A stretch of DNA of 64,000 bases from Jacaranda mimosifolia. Lineage: Eukaryota; Streptophyta; Magnoliopsida; Lamiales; Bignoniaceae. The position numbers and the translations under genes were made by a program. Positions 46,288 through 59,080 of this stretch are shown here, piece by piece; the stretch's first letter is position 1; every line of letters starts with the position of its first letter. The notes under the pieces were generated by a model that was not told where the DNA came from, made no database searches, and saw only the letters and a list, made by a program, of their open reading frames with translations. The stretch is taken from contig CM032123.1 of NCBI GenBank assembly GCA_018894105.1, forward strand, positions 4,341,001 to 4,405,000. The letters run 5' to 3'.

Positions 46288-49200
46288 TTATGCAGGTATG
46301 TTACATTTTTGGGGTGTGTCATCTTGGGTATCTATCTCTTGACAGGAATTTCGATCAAAATACCAGTCACCGATGGCCTCTGCAATAGTCTGCAAAATGA
46401 GTAAAATATATTAAATAAGAAGTACTTAATATTAAACCAAATAGATATAAGTCTAGACAATGCATAAAGTATTCCAAAAACTCAAAAAATTGAAAACCAA
46501 ATAATATATGAATTGAGAACTTTGATACATTCATACCTAATATTTTTTTATAAAAAATGGCCCAAGTTATCATGTACCTAAATGGAGAGCAAATGCACAC
46601 ACATTGTTTGATGCACAATTATGCTTAGTATTAGATGTAGTACATACTAATTTAGGACAAATAACTTATAATATGACATAGAACAAAATTTGTCAAAGAG
46701 AATAAGAAGAACAAATGTGTAATATAAAAGTACATCTTACTTTATTTCCCACTGCGTACAAAGGATTCCACCATTGATTATTTATCAAGTGACAATGAGC
46801 AACGCAAGAGTGAACGAACATTCCTCTTGATGGAGAATTACGAACTTTTTCCAATGTATTTATGAAGACAGATCGAAATTCTGTAATTAAGTATAAATAA
46901 ATGATCATGAGTATTTTTTTTTTTTTTTTTTGTTAATATAAGATTGAAGGTAGAATGACAAAATTGATTACCCTTCATGCTATGTAACTGAGGAGGTGTG
47001 CAATTCAATTGTTCAGCGCAACTCTTCCATGCGGTCTCATTATAAGTAGCGTTTGCCATGCCAGTTTTTATCTGAAACAAAATAAAATTCAATATTAGTT
47101 AAAAAGAATTTCATTTGTAGGTATTTTGTTGGTTCATAAGAGTAAGTACCAAATTAATTAAAAATATCAAGAGCAAAGATATGTTTCTAAGAATAATTTG
47201 AGAAAGCTATTTCAACACATCAAAAAATATATAAAACTAGAGATAAAAACTATTTTGATTTGCTTGTTCCTGAAAATATTTCATCTTTTAGATGTCGTAA
47301 AAATTGAGAATTCTAATTTATTTTAATTTATAAAAACTAAAAATAGTGCAGAAATATTAATAATTACTTGATGTTGCTGTTGCCCATGAAGTTAGGAAGG
47401 GGCCTTAAGATTATATATTGTTTATTATAATTATACATATGTGTGTCTGTGTGTGTCTGTGCGTGAGTTCAAAATAAAATAGAGTGGTTAGTAGAATGAA
47501 AAATCAAATCCAAATACCAGCGAAAAAGAATTAAAAAAAAAGATAAAAAGTTCGAATCCTAAATGGCTCTATATGTGTATGGGTGTGTAAATAAAAAGAA
47601 AATTTTATATTTGCTTACTAGTTTTTAATAAATATAATCATTGCAAGATAGCATAATGTGCTAAAATAAATTGAAGAACTATACAAAATGACCAAATAAA
47701 GTTAGAAGTAATTTTGTAAATTATATGTAAGTGGTCATTTTTTTGGTTTGATATTTATTAATATTGTGGAAGAACGATTTTACCTGATAAGAATCAAAAG
47801 CTGATTCAAGTAGAAAGAGGGGCGTCTTAATATCTCCAACCACATTTTCAGGGAAAACACACTGAAAATTAAATATATAACTATTGTCATTATTAATTTA
47901 GGCACTTTTTTAGAAAAAAATAGGAAATTATATGGTCCATATATAGCTCTTTAGAAAACTTCTCTCACCAAACCAGGTCTCATTCTTGACGTGCATGATT
48001 TGGGCAAAAATTTGGTTAGTTCCTGCAGCACAAACATCAATTTAGAAAGATGAAAATTGATAAACAAATCTCGTAAATATTAGAATTAATTAAAAGTATT
48101 CAAGCTTCATTGTGATTGATATATTTGGATTTATAGAAATTCTCTAAATTGAGGAATTCAAATGGTTCCAATATCAGGTAAATAGAAATCCACAATACTA
48201 AATGAAAACATAATCTGATCACGCTTTAAATTATATTGTAATTGAAAGTATTCCAGATTTTCAATTTTAAAGTCAATTATAATTTAGGAAATGAAAATGA
48301 AATTATATTTGAATGTTCTATTTGAAAATAATGATTAGAATAGGTATATGATTGAAAGTTTAAGTAGTTTGTATTTTTTATTCCTAGAAATATGTATTTT
48401 TTAAAATATATGTATATTTTAATTATCTTAAAATTATAATGAGAACTTTATGTCAAATTCAAGTTAAGTTTGATTAATGTAATAATAGAATGATACGCTT
48501 GATTTAGGAAAAATTAAAATTAAAAATAATGAATATTTCTAGTGAAAGCGTGTATATATTGATGGTTTTTATTTTTAAATAGCATAAAAATAAAAATGTC
48601 ATTTGAAAACATAAACAAACAGATGTAAGAGAAAATTACATGAAATTCGACAAGCCCATCAAACCAGTGATCTCTTTTCGTAAATCCGGGGAGGTCTCTT
48701 TTATTTCTGTTACAAAAATAAACACACGGATATATTATTGGATTATTCATACATATCTAGATTTGTGTCCTTAGCAATATTTAGGTTGGATTAAGGTAGG
48801 TATTTGATTCTTACACATGGACGAAGAACCCAGAATCAGAAATACACTTGACTCTACTAGCAGTAGGTATGAGTGCTCGAAAGCCATCACAATGCATTAT
48901 GGCTGCCAATCCGCCAGCTGACCCACCAGCAAGTATTGCCTAGATATTGTTTAAATTTAATGACGTCATTAATTAATACTCCAATAATTCAAAATAATCA
49001 TATTTAATTTTTGTATGTAAATTATATAAAATTAATTAGTCATGTGAAATTTAGGGCATACATTGTTGGCGTTCGCCATTCCTTTAGCTAGTAAATCGTC
49101 CATTATAGCATCAAAAATTCGAGCACCCCTAGAAGTGATGTTGATTCCCTGAAAAATATTTTTTTTTATAATTATAGGTGTATGAGTAATGAATAAAACA

Positions 49201-50028
49201 TAAAATTTAAATTTTTATTTTTCAGTAAATGTGAAAAATTATGTACTTTTATATCATACTTACTTTTATTTGATAAACGTTTTCAACGTCTCCCATGAAT
49301 GATGAGCCGTCACAATATGTAACAAAAACTTTATTCCAATTGTAAAAATCTGCAATTAAAGAGCAACTAATGTTACTTATTGAATTATATATCCATGAAA
49401 AGTTTTTAGCATCAAACCAATAATATGGTGAATTATAAAAACTAATTAATCATGGAATTACAATTGAATTATTTGTGTTTTCATATTTATGGTCTCTAGC
49501 TAGTTGGCAATTATTTAATTACCTGGATTAACGTTTTGTGTTTGGCTAAGCATGTTATCAAAATCCATAGTAGTTGGCTTTATCAATGTGCTCTTATCCC
49601 GCATGTATTGGGGGCAAAAAGCAGTGGTTGCACACCATCCACCACCCTAATATTCTCAACTCAAATTATAATCAATATATTAAATACAAGAATATAAAAT
49701 GAATATATAAATATATATTTAAATTGATAAGCTTGTATACCTCTAAAAAAATTAACCAATTATTGGCGCCGTCTCCAAATCCCTTATCAAAGTAATAAGC
49801 TGGTGGGGCCCCATCTAAACAAACTGCAATAAAAGAGAATAATTATATTAATATTTTATGATTAGAATATAATTAGTGATTTACATAAAATTATATATTA
49901 AACTCAAATGCACCTGCTCCTTTTTCCACCGCACTCTCAAGAAATGTGATATTAACATTGTGGGAAGCTTGGACTTGAGTATTCATCACAAGCAAACAAA
50001 CCAATAGCTTTAACCAGTGATCAGCCAT
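46288..50028 (-). CDS. Pectin acetylesterase (CE13 family)
   Basis: Twelve exons on the minus strand (49914-50028, 49741-49823, 49523-49646, 49264-49349, 49062-49148, 48815-48939, 48640-48706, 47969-48022, 47784-47861, 46972-47071, 46741-46880, 46288-46389) join in frame to 386 residues, a normal length. A signal peptide ([21 protein letters not shown]) directs secretion to the wall, where these enzymes remove acetyl groups from galacturonic acid in pectin. Family marks are GGGWC (67-71), [14 protein letters not shown] and the nucleophile elbow GGSAGGLA (S172). A late D270 (SAFDSYQ) and H335 (SCVAHCH) complete a Ser-Asp-His triad by analogy with plant PAE and Notum. All junctions are GT/AG. 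A diverged dead copy lies downstream in tandem. Confidence 0.94.
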
Positions 50029-50671
50029 GGTCAGAATGTATTTTTCCATTCTTTACATGTCAAAAAAGAAAAAGATATTTGCATAAGTTTATAATTAAAA
50101 TCCTTTAAAATGGTGGATAGAAATTAAAAGAGCAAAGAACATTTTTTTTTTAAAAAAAAAAGGAAGAAAGAAAAGAAACTAAGAAGCATCCTAGTTCATA
50201 TAAAAAATTTAACTTGTTTACATTACTTGAATTTATTTTAATTATTTATAAGGTTAATTTAGCCAACCTTCATTTCTCATTAAATTTAAATTAAAATAAT
50301 TAAGCAATATTATAAATCTCAATCAAGTAATACCTAGGGAAGTTTCTAAAATGGTGTTAACCAATTCTTTGTTGAATACTTGGTAATGCTTAAAATTTGC
50401 CACAATTATAGTATGGGTGTCTAAATTCGTATTTAAAGATATATATATGTTTCTATACCTATTAAAACAATAATTGATAATAGTTCATCAAGTTTTGTAA
50501 AAAAGAAAATAAAATAATAAAACTAGCCATTAATAAAGGGTTAACATTCTTTTTTTGACTGGTCAAACGTGTTGAACATTTTTAGGAACACAAAAAGGTA
50601 CTTAGAATTTATGTAAATATGAGAATATAAATAGCCGCATATGCATACACAAAATGTAGACTTTTCAATGT

Positions 50672-50754
50672 AATCTCATTGTAAGAGAATTGGAAAGGAA
50701 CAAAAAACATTGAAAAATCTCGTTGTAAGAGAATTGGAAAGGAACGAAAAAGAG
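50672..50754. repeat. 44-bp tandem duplication
   Basis: AATCTCATTGTAAGAGAATT and the bases that follow recur 44 bp later as AATCTCGTTGTAAGAGAATT. Almost two full units are present, about 650 bp upstream of the esterase start codon. Confidence 0.85.
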
Positions 50755-51328
50755 AGGAAAAAAAAAAAAAAAAAAGAATAACAAATTACCTCATGAACCA
50801 CGTATGATCACTGCTCACAAGATTTTCACAAGACTTGGATGTTTTCTTTAATGCCTTTTGTTGCTTATATAATACATACTTGGAACATGGTGAACCATTC
50901 AACTAACGGATATTTCTATGGTGCACCGGTATTATAGCTTTTTGGATTCGTATTCTTTGGTTTACTCATTCTCTATACTTCTTCATCCTGTGATTAGTTT
51001 TTAAGACAAAATCAAAATAAAATTTGATTAGCTAAAATTGTAGAATGATTTTTTGTCAAAGAATATGGGACTTATTTAAATGGTTAAATAAAAAGATTCA
51101 TGTATGACAATATGTGGAATTGGTAAAATTGATTGCAATATGAATAATTATTCATGTTGATCTTATCAAAGTTTTACATGTCAACATCATATTCTAAACA
51201 ATATTATAAAACACAATGTTTAAAATTAAAATCTATTAAATATATGATATTACAAAAAAAATAATAATAAATGGATGGAAAAACAAGGGTTTTTAACTTG
51301 ATTTTCAAAATGGCTTTGATCTTTCTTA

Positions 51329-51347
51329 CCCCCCCCCCCCCCCCCCC
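51329..51347. repeat. 19-bp poly-C tract
   Basis: Nineteen consecutive C residues, the second such tract in the window (compare 22360-22377). Confidence 0.85.
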
Positions 51348-51786
51348 TTCTTATTAACAGAAAGATGTGCAGGAGATGATCAATATTCAATACTGCTAAG
51401 AGATGATCAATATTCAATATTGCTAAATATTTGAATTAAATAATAATTACTTTTCACAGTAATTAAATTAAATAGAATAATTGAATTGTAAGTCAACACC
51501 ATGAATTTAAAATTTTCTTTTTTTTTTGAGAGATAGAATATTACAAATGATAAAAATTATCTTTATAATAAATCAATATTATCTTATTCTCAAATCAAAT
51601 AAATGAAAGTATAAACTATATAATCAAAATGCACATAACATGCACAACAAAACTTATTCAGATTGAGCATAATACCTTTCACATAATAAGAAATATTGAT
51701 GCCACTGGATTAGAAACCATAAGAAGTAACTGATCAGATAAATTGAGAGAGTTCGCTCATATATTTCTGTTCTAAATCCTCCTGGG

Positions 51787-52399
51787 TATGGGTGTTCAAA
51801 TCCAATCCAATCAAAAAAAAAACCGACGAACCGATCCAAAAAATCGAAAACAGATCAAAACCGAACTTTTTTGGATTGAATTGGATTTGTTTTCTTAAAA
51901 TCGATTGGATTGGATCGGTTTTCGGTTTTGATCTAAAAAACCGATCCAATCCAAACGGAACCAAAATTTATATACTAATAATATAAAAAATATAATCTTA
52001 ATTGTAAAATACACAAATAAATTAAAATAAACTAAACTTAGGATTTTTTCACTTTCAAAAATAAAATATATAGGGATAATTATTGTGGACTTATAACTTT
52101 ATAGTTGTGTGTTCTTACATAATTTAACTTAATTCTACAATATTAGTGTGATATGATAGCTAAATAAAATTTACAAATTGTTTGAGTAAATTAGTTTACT
52201 TATCAATAGTAATTTGTCAAATATTTCAATTAAAAAATCGATTAACCGATACAATTCAAACCGATTTAAAATGGATTGGATTGGATTGGATTTATAATAA
52301 AAGTCCAACCGATCCAAACCGATTCAATATACATTATATAGTTTGGATCGGTTGGCTTTTGTCCCAAAATCGATCCAAACCGAACCGCGAACACCCCTA
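51787..52399. mobile_element. hAT-like MITE, same family as 26981-28646
   Basis: The ends are TATGGGTGTTC and, inverted, TAGGGGTGTTC. CTCCTGGG is duplicated exactly at 51779-51786 and 52400-52407 (8 bp, as in hAT). Subterminal ACCGATCC/GGATCGGTT repeats are dense at both ends. There is no coding capacity. The element ends 286 bp before the SEC3 start codon. Confidence 0.85.
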
Positions 52400-52684
52400 C
52401 TCCTGGGGGATGCTATTGGCATAAATCAAAATTATTGGGGATGTTATCATAATTTCGTGAACGTTTGTGGGGTTTAAAGAAACTCAACCGACAAACAAAA
52501 AGAAAAAAAAAGGAAAAAAGGGAAAAATCAAATTTTTTTTTACACGCTACATGCGCTAATATTACTTCTTAGAATTAATTAGTGTAATCTCATTACTTCG
52601 ACTGAAGTCTTACTGTTGGACTTCAAAAGAAAATCGAAAATCCCCCAACTAAATCGTTCTCTTCATAGCACAGAAAGCAAAATA

Positions 52685-55600
52685 ATGGCGAAATCGAGCG
52701 CCGAAGATGAGGAGCTGAGGCGGGCGTGCGAGGCGGCGATCGAGGACCCCAAGGAAGAGATCGTAATGTCGATCAGGGTGGCCAAGGGCCGCGGGATCTG
52801 GGCCAAAACCGGCAAATTGGGACGCGGTCACATGGCCAAGCCTCGTGTTCTCGCTATTTCAAGTACGAAAGTTCAGCTCGTTTTCAAGATAGTTTTCTAT
52901 ATATATTTTTTCCTCTACTCTCTGTCTCTATGGTTATGGGGGCGTGTGGAGATGACTTATAGTGATGATTAGCTGCTGTCTAGTCTGCAATTTGATCAAT
53001 AAGTTAATTGGCACTGGACGTAATGAAATTTTGAAGTTGAACGATGGTGATTTTTGAATTTCGGATGTTAATTAGCTTGAATTGGCTCCTTTACTGGGGA
53101 CGACTTAATTGACAGTGGCACTGATGATGTGATTAATTGTTCTGTTTTGCGTGCCTATGTTTTCCGTGGACTAAGCCTCAAACTGGCTCTGATTGTTAAT
53201 TTAGGAGCAAAACACCTTTTAGGAGAAGTAATTCTGTTTGAAGGGACCTTACACTTTTAAATCTTGGTTCGAGAGGGAGTGAAAGTCAGTTGATAATCAG
53301 TGGAGGGCTGACCACAATAGATTTAAGTTAAGAACTTGGGGCATTTATCTTAGCACATTTGTCGTTTAACTGGTGTACAGAGTATGGTAATCCAGTATCA
53401 ACCTCGATGTACTTACTTCTTGAAAGTTTGTTAGATATAACTGGATTTTGGAAAGGTATTTTTTTTTTTATTTACGCAAGCAAAGGTTCTGTATTTGTGT
53501 CTGGCATACCACATATAATTTTCTTTTTCTGTCTTTTAGTAATATATCACTGCCAGTGAGGTGTGGAGTTACACAGCGGCCTACCCCATATTTACATATG
53601 TGTACTGCTGCACACATTTTCCCCATAATATGTGTTTATTTTTGTACTGGCTTGACAATCACAGGATAGACTTGAGGAAATTTGTTTGCGAAAGTTTTTG
53701 CCAAATTGAGAGACATTTCGACGCTTACTTCTCTTCTTGCTAGTGCTGTTAGTGTTCTTAGTACTAAGATAAATTGAGTTGCAAACTTTATTGCTGCTAA
53801 TGGTGCCAGGAAAGCTATCTATCTTCCTCCTACCCCTCAAAACAATAAGCATACCTTTTAAAGGTTAAAATGAAGAATGTGAAAACTGATATGATGTTGA
53901 CTAATCACATGAAAATTATTCTTTGATTGTAAGAATGACATACAAGAAGTTTCTGCTATATTTTATTGTTCTGATTGTGTCCCATACTGTAGATAGTTGA
54001 AAAGAAGTAAATTATGTTAATATGAATGTAGCTGTACCTATTAATTTGTCAATCTAGAATAAATGTAGTACTCATCACTTTATGTTAAACCTATTGATGA
54101 ATTTGGCCAATTATTCATTGTTGTTTGCAGCAAAGGCAGAAGGACAACGCACTAAAGCTTCTCTTCGTGTCTTAAAATATTCCACTGGAGGTGTTCTTGA
54201 AGTAAGTAACAAATGTTACATTGAAGTTTCTTTTGATTGAAAATTATTTATTTTTTAGATCAATGGTTGGTATGTCCTTGATACCTCACTAGAATGAGAC
54301 ATTGTTGCATTGTATCCCAAAGTCATAGGTTAATGGACTTTAGCGTTCTAGTTGGTTGGGATATGATTTGGTTTTTGTAGATTAAGTTGACTTAGATTCT
54401 TAGTCCTCACGTACTTAGATTTAATTCCTTTCTGTATTGTAGAATTAGGATTCTTTTCATACTATGTTCTCTAATTCTACTAGGAGTAGGATTCACAGAA
54501 CTTATTCGTATAAATGAGAGTTTCTTAATTGATCAAGACAAAAGTTCTTTGTGAACCACGTGCACGTAACCTTCAAATTAGTAAATAAAATCCTCTCCTC
54601 CTCAACTGTAGGCGTAGTTCAATTTGGATGAACCACATAAATTCCTTGTGTTTTTTACTTTTACATTTTCAGTTTGTGTTTGGTGTATCGAAACATACTT
54701 GTGTAGACACATGCTGTCAATCTTTGAGATAACAATTGTAACTGCAGAAGTATTTTTTGGAATTAAGAAAGAAACAAATGAAAATTATCAATAACTTGAA
54801 TAACCATGGTAGAAAATGGAAGTTGAAAACATAACATGTTAAGTACTATCCACACTTTTGTGGCTTGACTAAAATGGGCTCATCTTTTTAAAGTTTTACT
54901 TTTTCTGGAGAATGTATTGACTTATATAAATTTATTCCTTCGACTTATAGCCTGCAAAGCTATACAAGCTGAAGCATCTTTCGAAAGTGGAAGTTCTAAC
55001 AAATGATCCCAGTGGATGCACTTTTATGCTGGTATTGCTCATTAATCTTTTTACAGCCTTGCTAGATTAATTTTCTTCCGAAATTGAAGATTATTTCCCA
55101 TGTTGAACACATGTTTTGGATGTGAATAATGTTGATGCTGTTTATCAAGGGTTTTGATAACCTTAGGAGTCAGAGTGTTGCCCCAGCTCAGTGGACGATG
55201 CGCAATGTTGATGACAGGTACGCTGTGCATCATGGTTATGTGAATCCTGCTATTATTTGGAAATGACCTGGGATTCTTTTTCTTCTTCAAATGATGATTT
55301 TTCTGTTGTAGGAATCGTGTTCTGCTTTGCATTTTGAACATTTGCAAGGATGTCTTGGTTCGTCTTCCTAAAGTTGTCGGTATAGATGTTGTGGAGATGG
55401 CTCTTTGGGCGAAGGTGCATCGTGACACTCAATTTTCTTCTTCCTTCATGCAACATTTTGTTAACAATAGTTATCAAGAAATGATTCTTTATAATGCGAT
55501 TCTGCTAGTATTAGTCATTGAACTGGGTTGGCACTATTTTTGTTTCAAGAGATACTTTTGATCCTTTTATATTCACTGCAAGAATACTGATTATTCCTTG

Positions 55601-58600
55601 AGGAAATGAGTGCTATATTTTCTCCTCATCAACTCTCTCTATGAGTATCACCGAGAGTTTCTGTATCTATGAATGAATCTTTTCATGATAGTTGATCAAT
55701 ATATCTAAATCAAGAAGACTCAGGGAGGTGTGCTTTTTATAAAACAGAAATTTATGTCCAAGTAGAATATTTTTATTTGTTTCCAGATTATATACATCAC
55801 ACTTAACTAATTCTCTGCTTAATGAACATCATCTTCATAATTGAATAAGATTATGGATTCATGATTTTGATTGAACACATTTTGCTATATTCTCCACCGT
55901 TAAATTTAAACTTTGGAGACTATTTTATTCCTTTTACAGGAAAATACACCAACAACTACTAAGCAACAAGGGATCCTTCCAGATGGGCCTGTTGTGGCTG
56001 CAGCAGCAGAGGATGACATGAAAGTGACAGTTGAAAGAGAATTGGTGTCTCAAGCAGAGGAAGAGGACATGGAGGCTCTTTTAGGCACGTAAGTACTTTA
56101 CCTTTGACACTCCCTCGTGCTGAATTTATGGCATCTAGTCAAATGGATTATGAAATGAACTTGTAATGCACTTTTGAAAAGTCAAAATAAGATAATATCA
56201 TCTTATATATCATTATTATTTTTATTTGAGAACGAATTTTGAACTGTTGTCAGAAATGAGTTTTGGGTATACAATTCTTGCATGTAAGAGGTACTGAAAA
56301 TTTTTTGTAAGCTGGTTTATTGCAGAAGATTTAGAGAAGAATGCTTAAAGACCAACATTTCTGGGGAATGCTAGTCTAGGCTGGATGCCGGAAATTTGGT
56401 CTAGGTTGACTTGTGTTAAGTTTGGGACAATGGGAGATAATATAACATGCTATCACCTGTATTGTGGAAATATAGTTATTGTCTTCTTCGAGGTTATGGA
56501 TTGTATGCTGATTCTGGAGGTAAAATGGATTGTCATTTATAATTTAGAGTTTTCAATAACAAAAATGGGGTTAAACATCTCATTTAGAAGAAGGTGATCT
56601 GATGCTTCACATAAGTTCTTGACAGTGGAAGCCACACCCTCTTGGTTGGGTATTACAGATTTTTTCACTTCACTTGATTCCACAAGAATGGGCTGTAACT
56701 GAACTTTCTCAAAATTACTAATGGAACATACTCCTTTGGGCCCAAAAAAATTGTGTTCCATCTGATATGGAGGGGAGTTATAAATTGCAATTGAAAATTA
56801 AGGGCAATGTTTGGATATGTTTGGGGGGAGGATTTCCGTCCCTCAAAACATTCCCAAACAATACATAAATTTTGCCTTCAAAATATAAAATAGTAACTCC
56901 CCAAAATAACCCTCAAAATGCCAACCCTTCTACCAAAAACTCCTCCCATTTTTTATGTTCTTTTTCCTCATGACATATGTATACATATATTTATTACATA
57001 TATTTTTATCCTACATACACCTAATAATATTTAATTCAAATTTCTGCCCATTTACCAGACAAAAAATGCAATAGATTTGACATCAACAGTAAAAAATGTT
57101 CCCCTAAAACATAACCAAACATACAAATAGTCCCCAAAATATTTTTCTACTTTTTCCCAAAACATGGACAAAAATACATCACATCCTCAATTCCACTACT
57201 GAAATTCATTTCCTCAAAACATACAAACCAAAATACTACAAAACCTAACCAAACATTCCCAAAAGTTTTCTGTAGATTTACACCATTGTGTCATTTCTTA
57301 TCATGCTGCTGTCCTTTATGACATCGAATAAATTTCAATAAATGCTTTCTCTATTACTTTTGGTTGCTGGACCTTAGTCTTTTTTCTAGCAATGTACCTG
57401 TCTATCTATCTAATATCTGCCTATATGTATACATACATGTGCATACATAGATATATATTTGAGCTTTCGTTTAATACTGACTGCAAATTGAAGCTCAAAA
57501 GGTCACTTAAGAAACCCATGTAAATTGTAATCGTGGAATGCTTATCTATCTGCATATCTAAGCCTCCAAAGTTTGAGAATTCCATCTCTGTGGCAATATC
57601 TGTCTTTCTAATTTTTTTCCTCCAAATTTCTCAGGCATGCATTTTAAGAGTTATTCTCATTACACATATAATAGTCTTTTAAAATAAATTTCTGGAGTTG
57701 AGGGATACTGTGGCCCAATTTTCTCATACTAAAAAAGAAAAAAAGTAGAGTAGAATTTAAGTGCAAGAAAACTACTGAAACCAAGCCAGCCTTGTCTAAA
57801 TTTGAGGAGATGGAAACTTAATAATATTTTAGTACTGTTGGGCTGCCAGTCCCTTTTGACATGGTTCGCTGCCTCTAAACCTTGTCTTTATGTGAGTCTC
57901 AGATTGTTTCCTCATGATTAGTAGATATTGTGGCTAGGTTTTCATCTTCATACCTGTAATGTTAATTAATTCAGTCGCAATGACTTTTCCACAGAATGCT
58001 TTGTATATATGTAACATATTGGTCCATGTAGCCAAATGATGAATCAGATATGTGTCGATTATTATCTACTGCATGGTGTGTATTTGAGATAATTTATTTA
58101 ATATTCTTATCCTTATTTGAAGTTCTACGAGTTCTAAGTGAAAGTTACTGGAGTCAGTATTATTCTGCTGCTCTGTTCTGTTTTCCATCTCTTCTTTTGT
58201 TGATTTTGGCAATGCGAGCTAGCTTACTATCTCCTTGTGTTCACTACTCTTTTGTATTGTTTGACTCCAGAGCTAATGTTATTGAGAATCACTAACTTGC
58301 AGTTATGTCATGGGCATTGGTGAGGCAGAGGCATTTTCTGAGCGGTTGAAGCGAGAGCTTCAAGCATTAGAAGCAGCAAATGTGCATTCAATTCTGGAGA
58401 ATGAGTCTTTAATAAATGAGGTAACTCATGAGTTCCTATGTGATTGGTGTTGCACTCCATCCAGGCTTTTGTTCTTTATGTTGTATTTTGCTTAGTCTCT
58501 CCTTAAAATCATTTATGTACGAGGAAGATCTCTCCCCCCCCCCCACCTCTCCCTCCAGTCTTTTTTGTTTCAAAATCATTGGTATGTGGTGCTGCAAGGC

Positions 58601-59049
58601 TGCTTAAGGTGCCCCTCCTGTATGACTTGTGTCATTTTGTCTGACTAGGCGCAGCTGTGCTTTTAGTAAAATTTGAGAAAAACAATTTAATGAGTCATTC
58701 AGGTTCTCTAGATTTATTGATATATTAATTTACTCTTTCTGTTTTCTGTAGGTATTAAAGGGGCTTGATTCGGCCAATAACTGTGTTGAGGACATGGATG
58801 AATGGTTAGGCATTTTCAATGTAAAACTACGGCACATGAGAGAGGACATAGAGTCGGTATTGATTTCTAAACTTTGTGATATGATTTGGAAAAGTATATT
58901 TTTTGCTATCTGACAATATATGCATGTTACTCAATACTGCATTTCTTGCCTATGTTTGGTTCCGTGATTTGAGTTTGTGAAACTATAGAGCCAAATCTAA
59001 TCTAATTCTTGTGTTTGTTGTTTGTTTGATACCCTTTTTTTACCCCCCC

Positions 59050-59080
<31 letters not shown>

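Larger units (their letters stand above)
50029..51778. other. Upstream region of the esterase gene, intergenic
   Basis: No gene is seen. Homology with the left esterase copy extends to about 50308 and ends there. The region contains two short tandem duplications (50672-50754 and an approximately 27-bp unit repeated at 51372-51425) and a poly-C tract. Confidence 0.6.

Noticed and set aside
52649..52831. Minus-strand frame over SEC3 exon 1
   Set aside because: It is a shadow of the conserved SEC3 N terminus.
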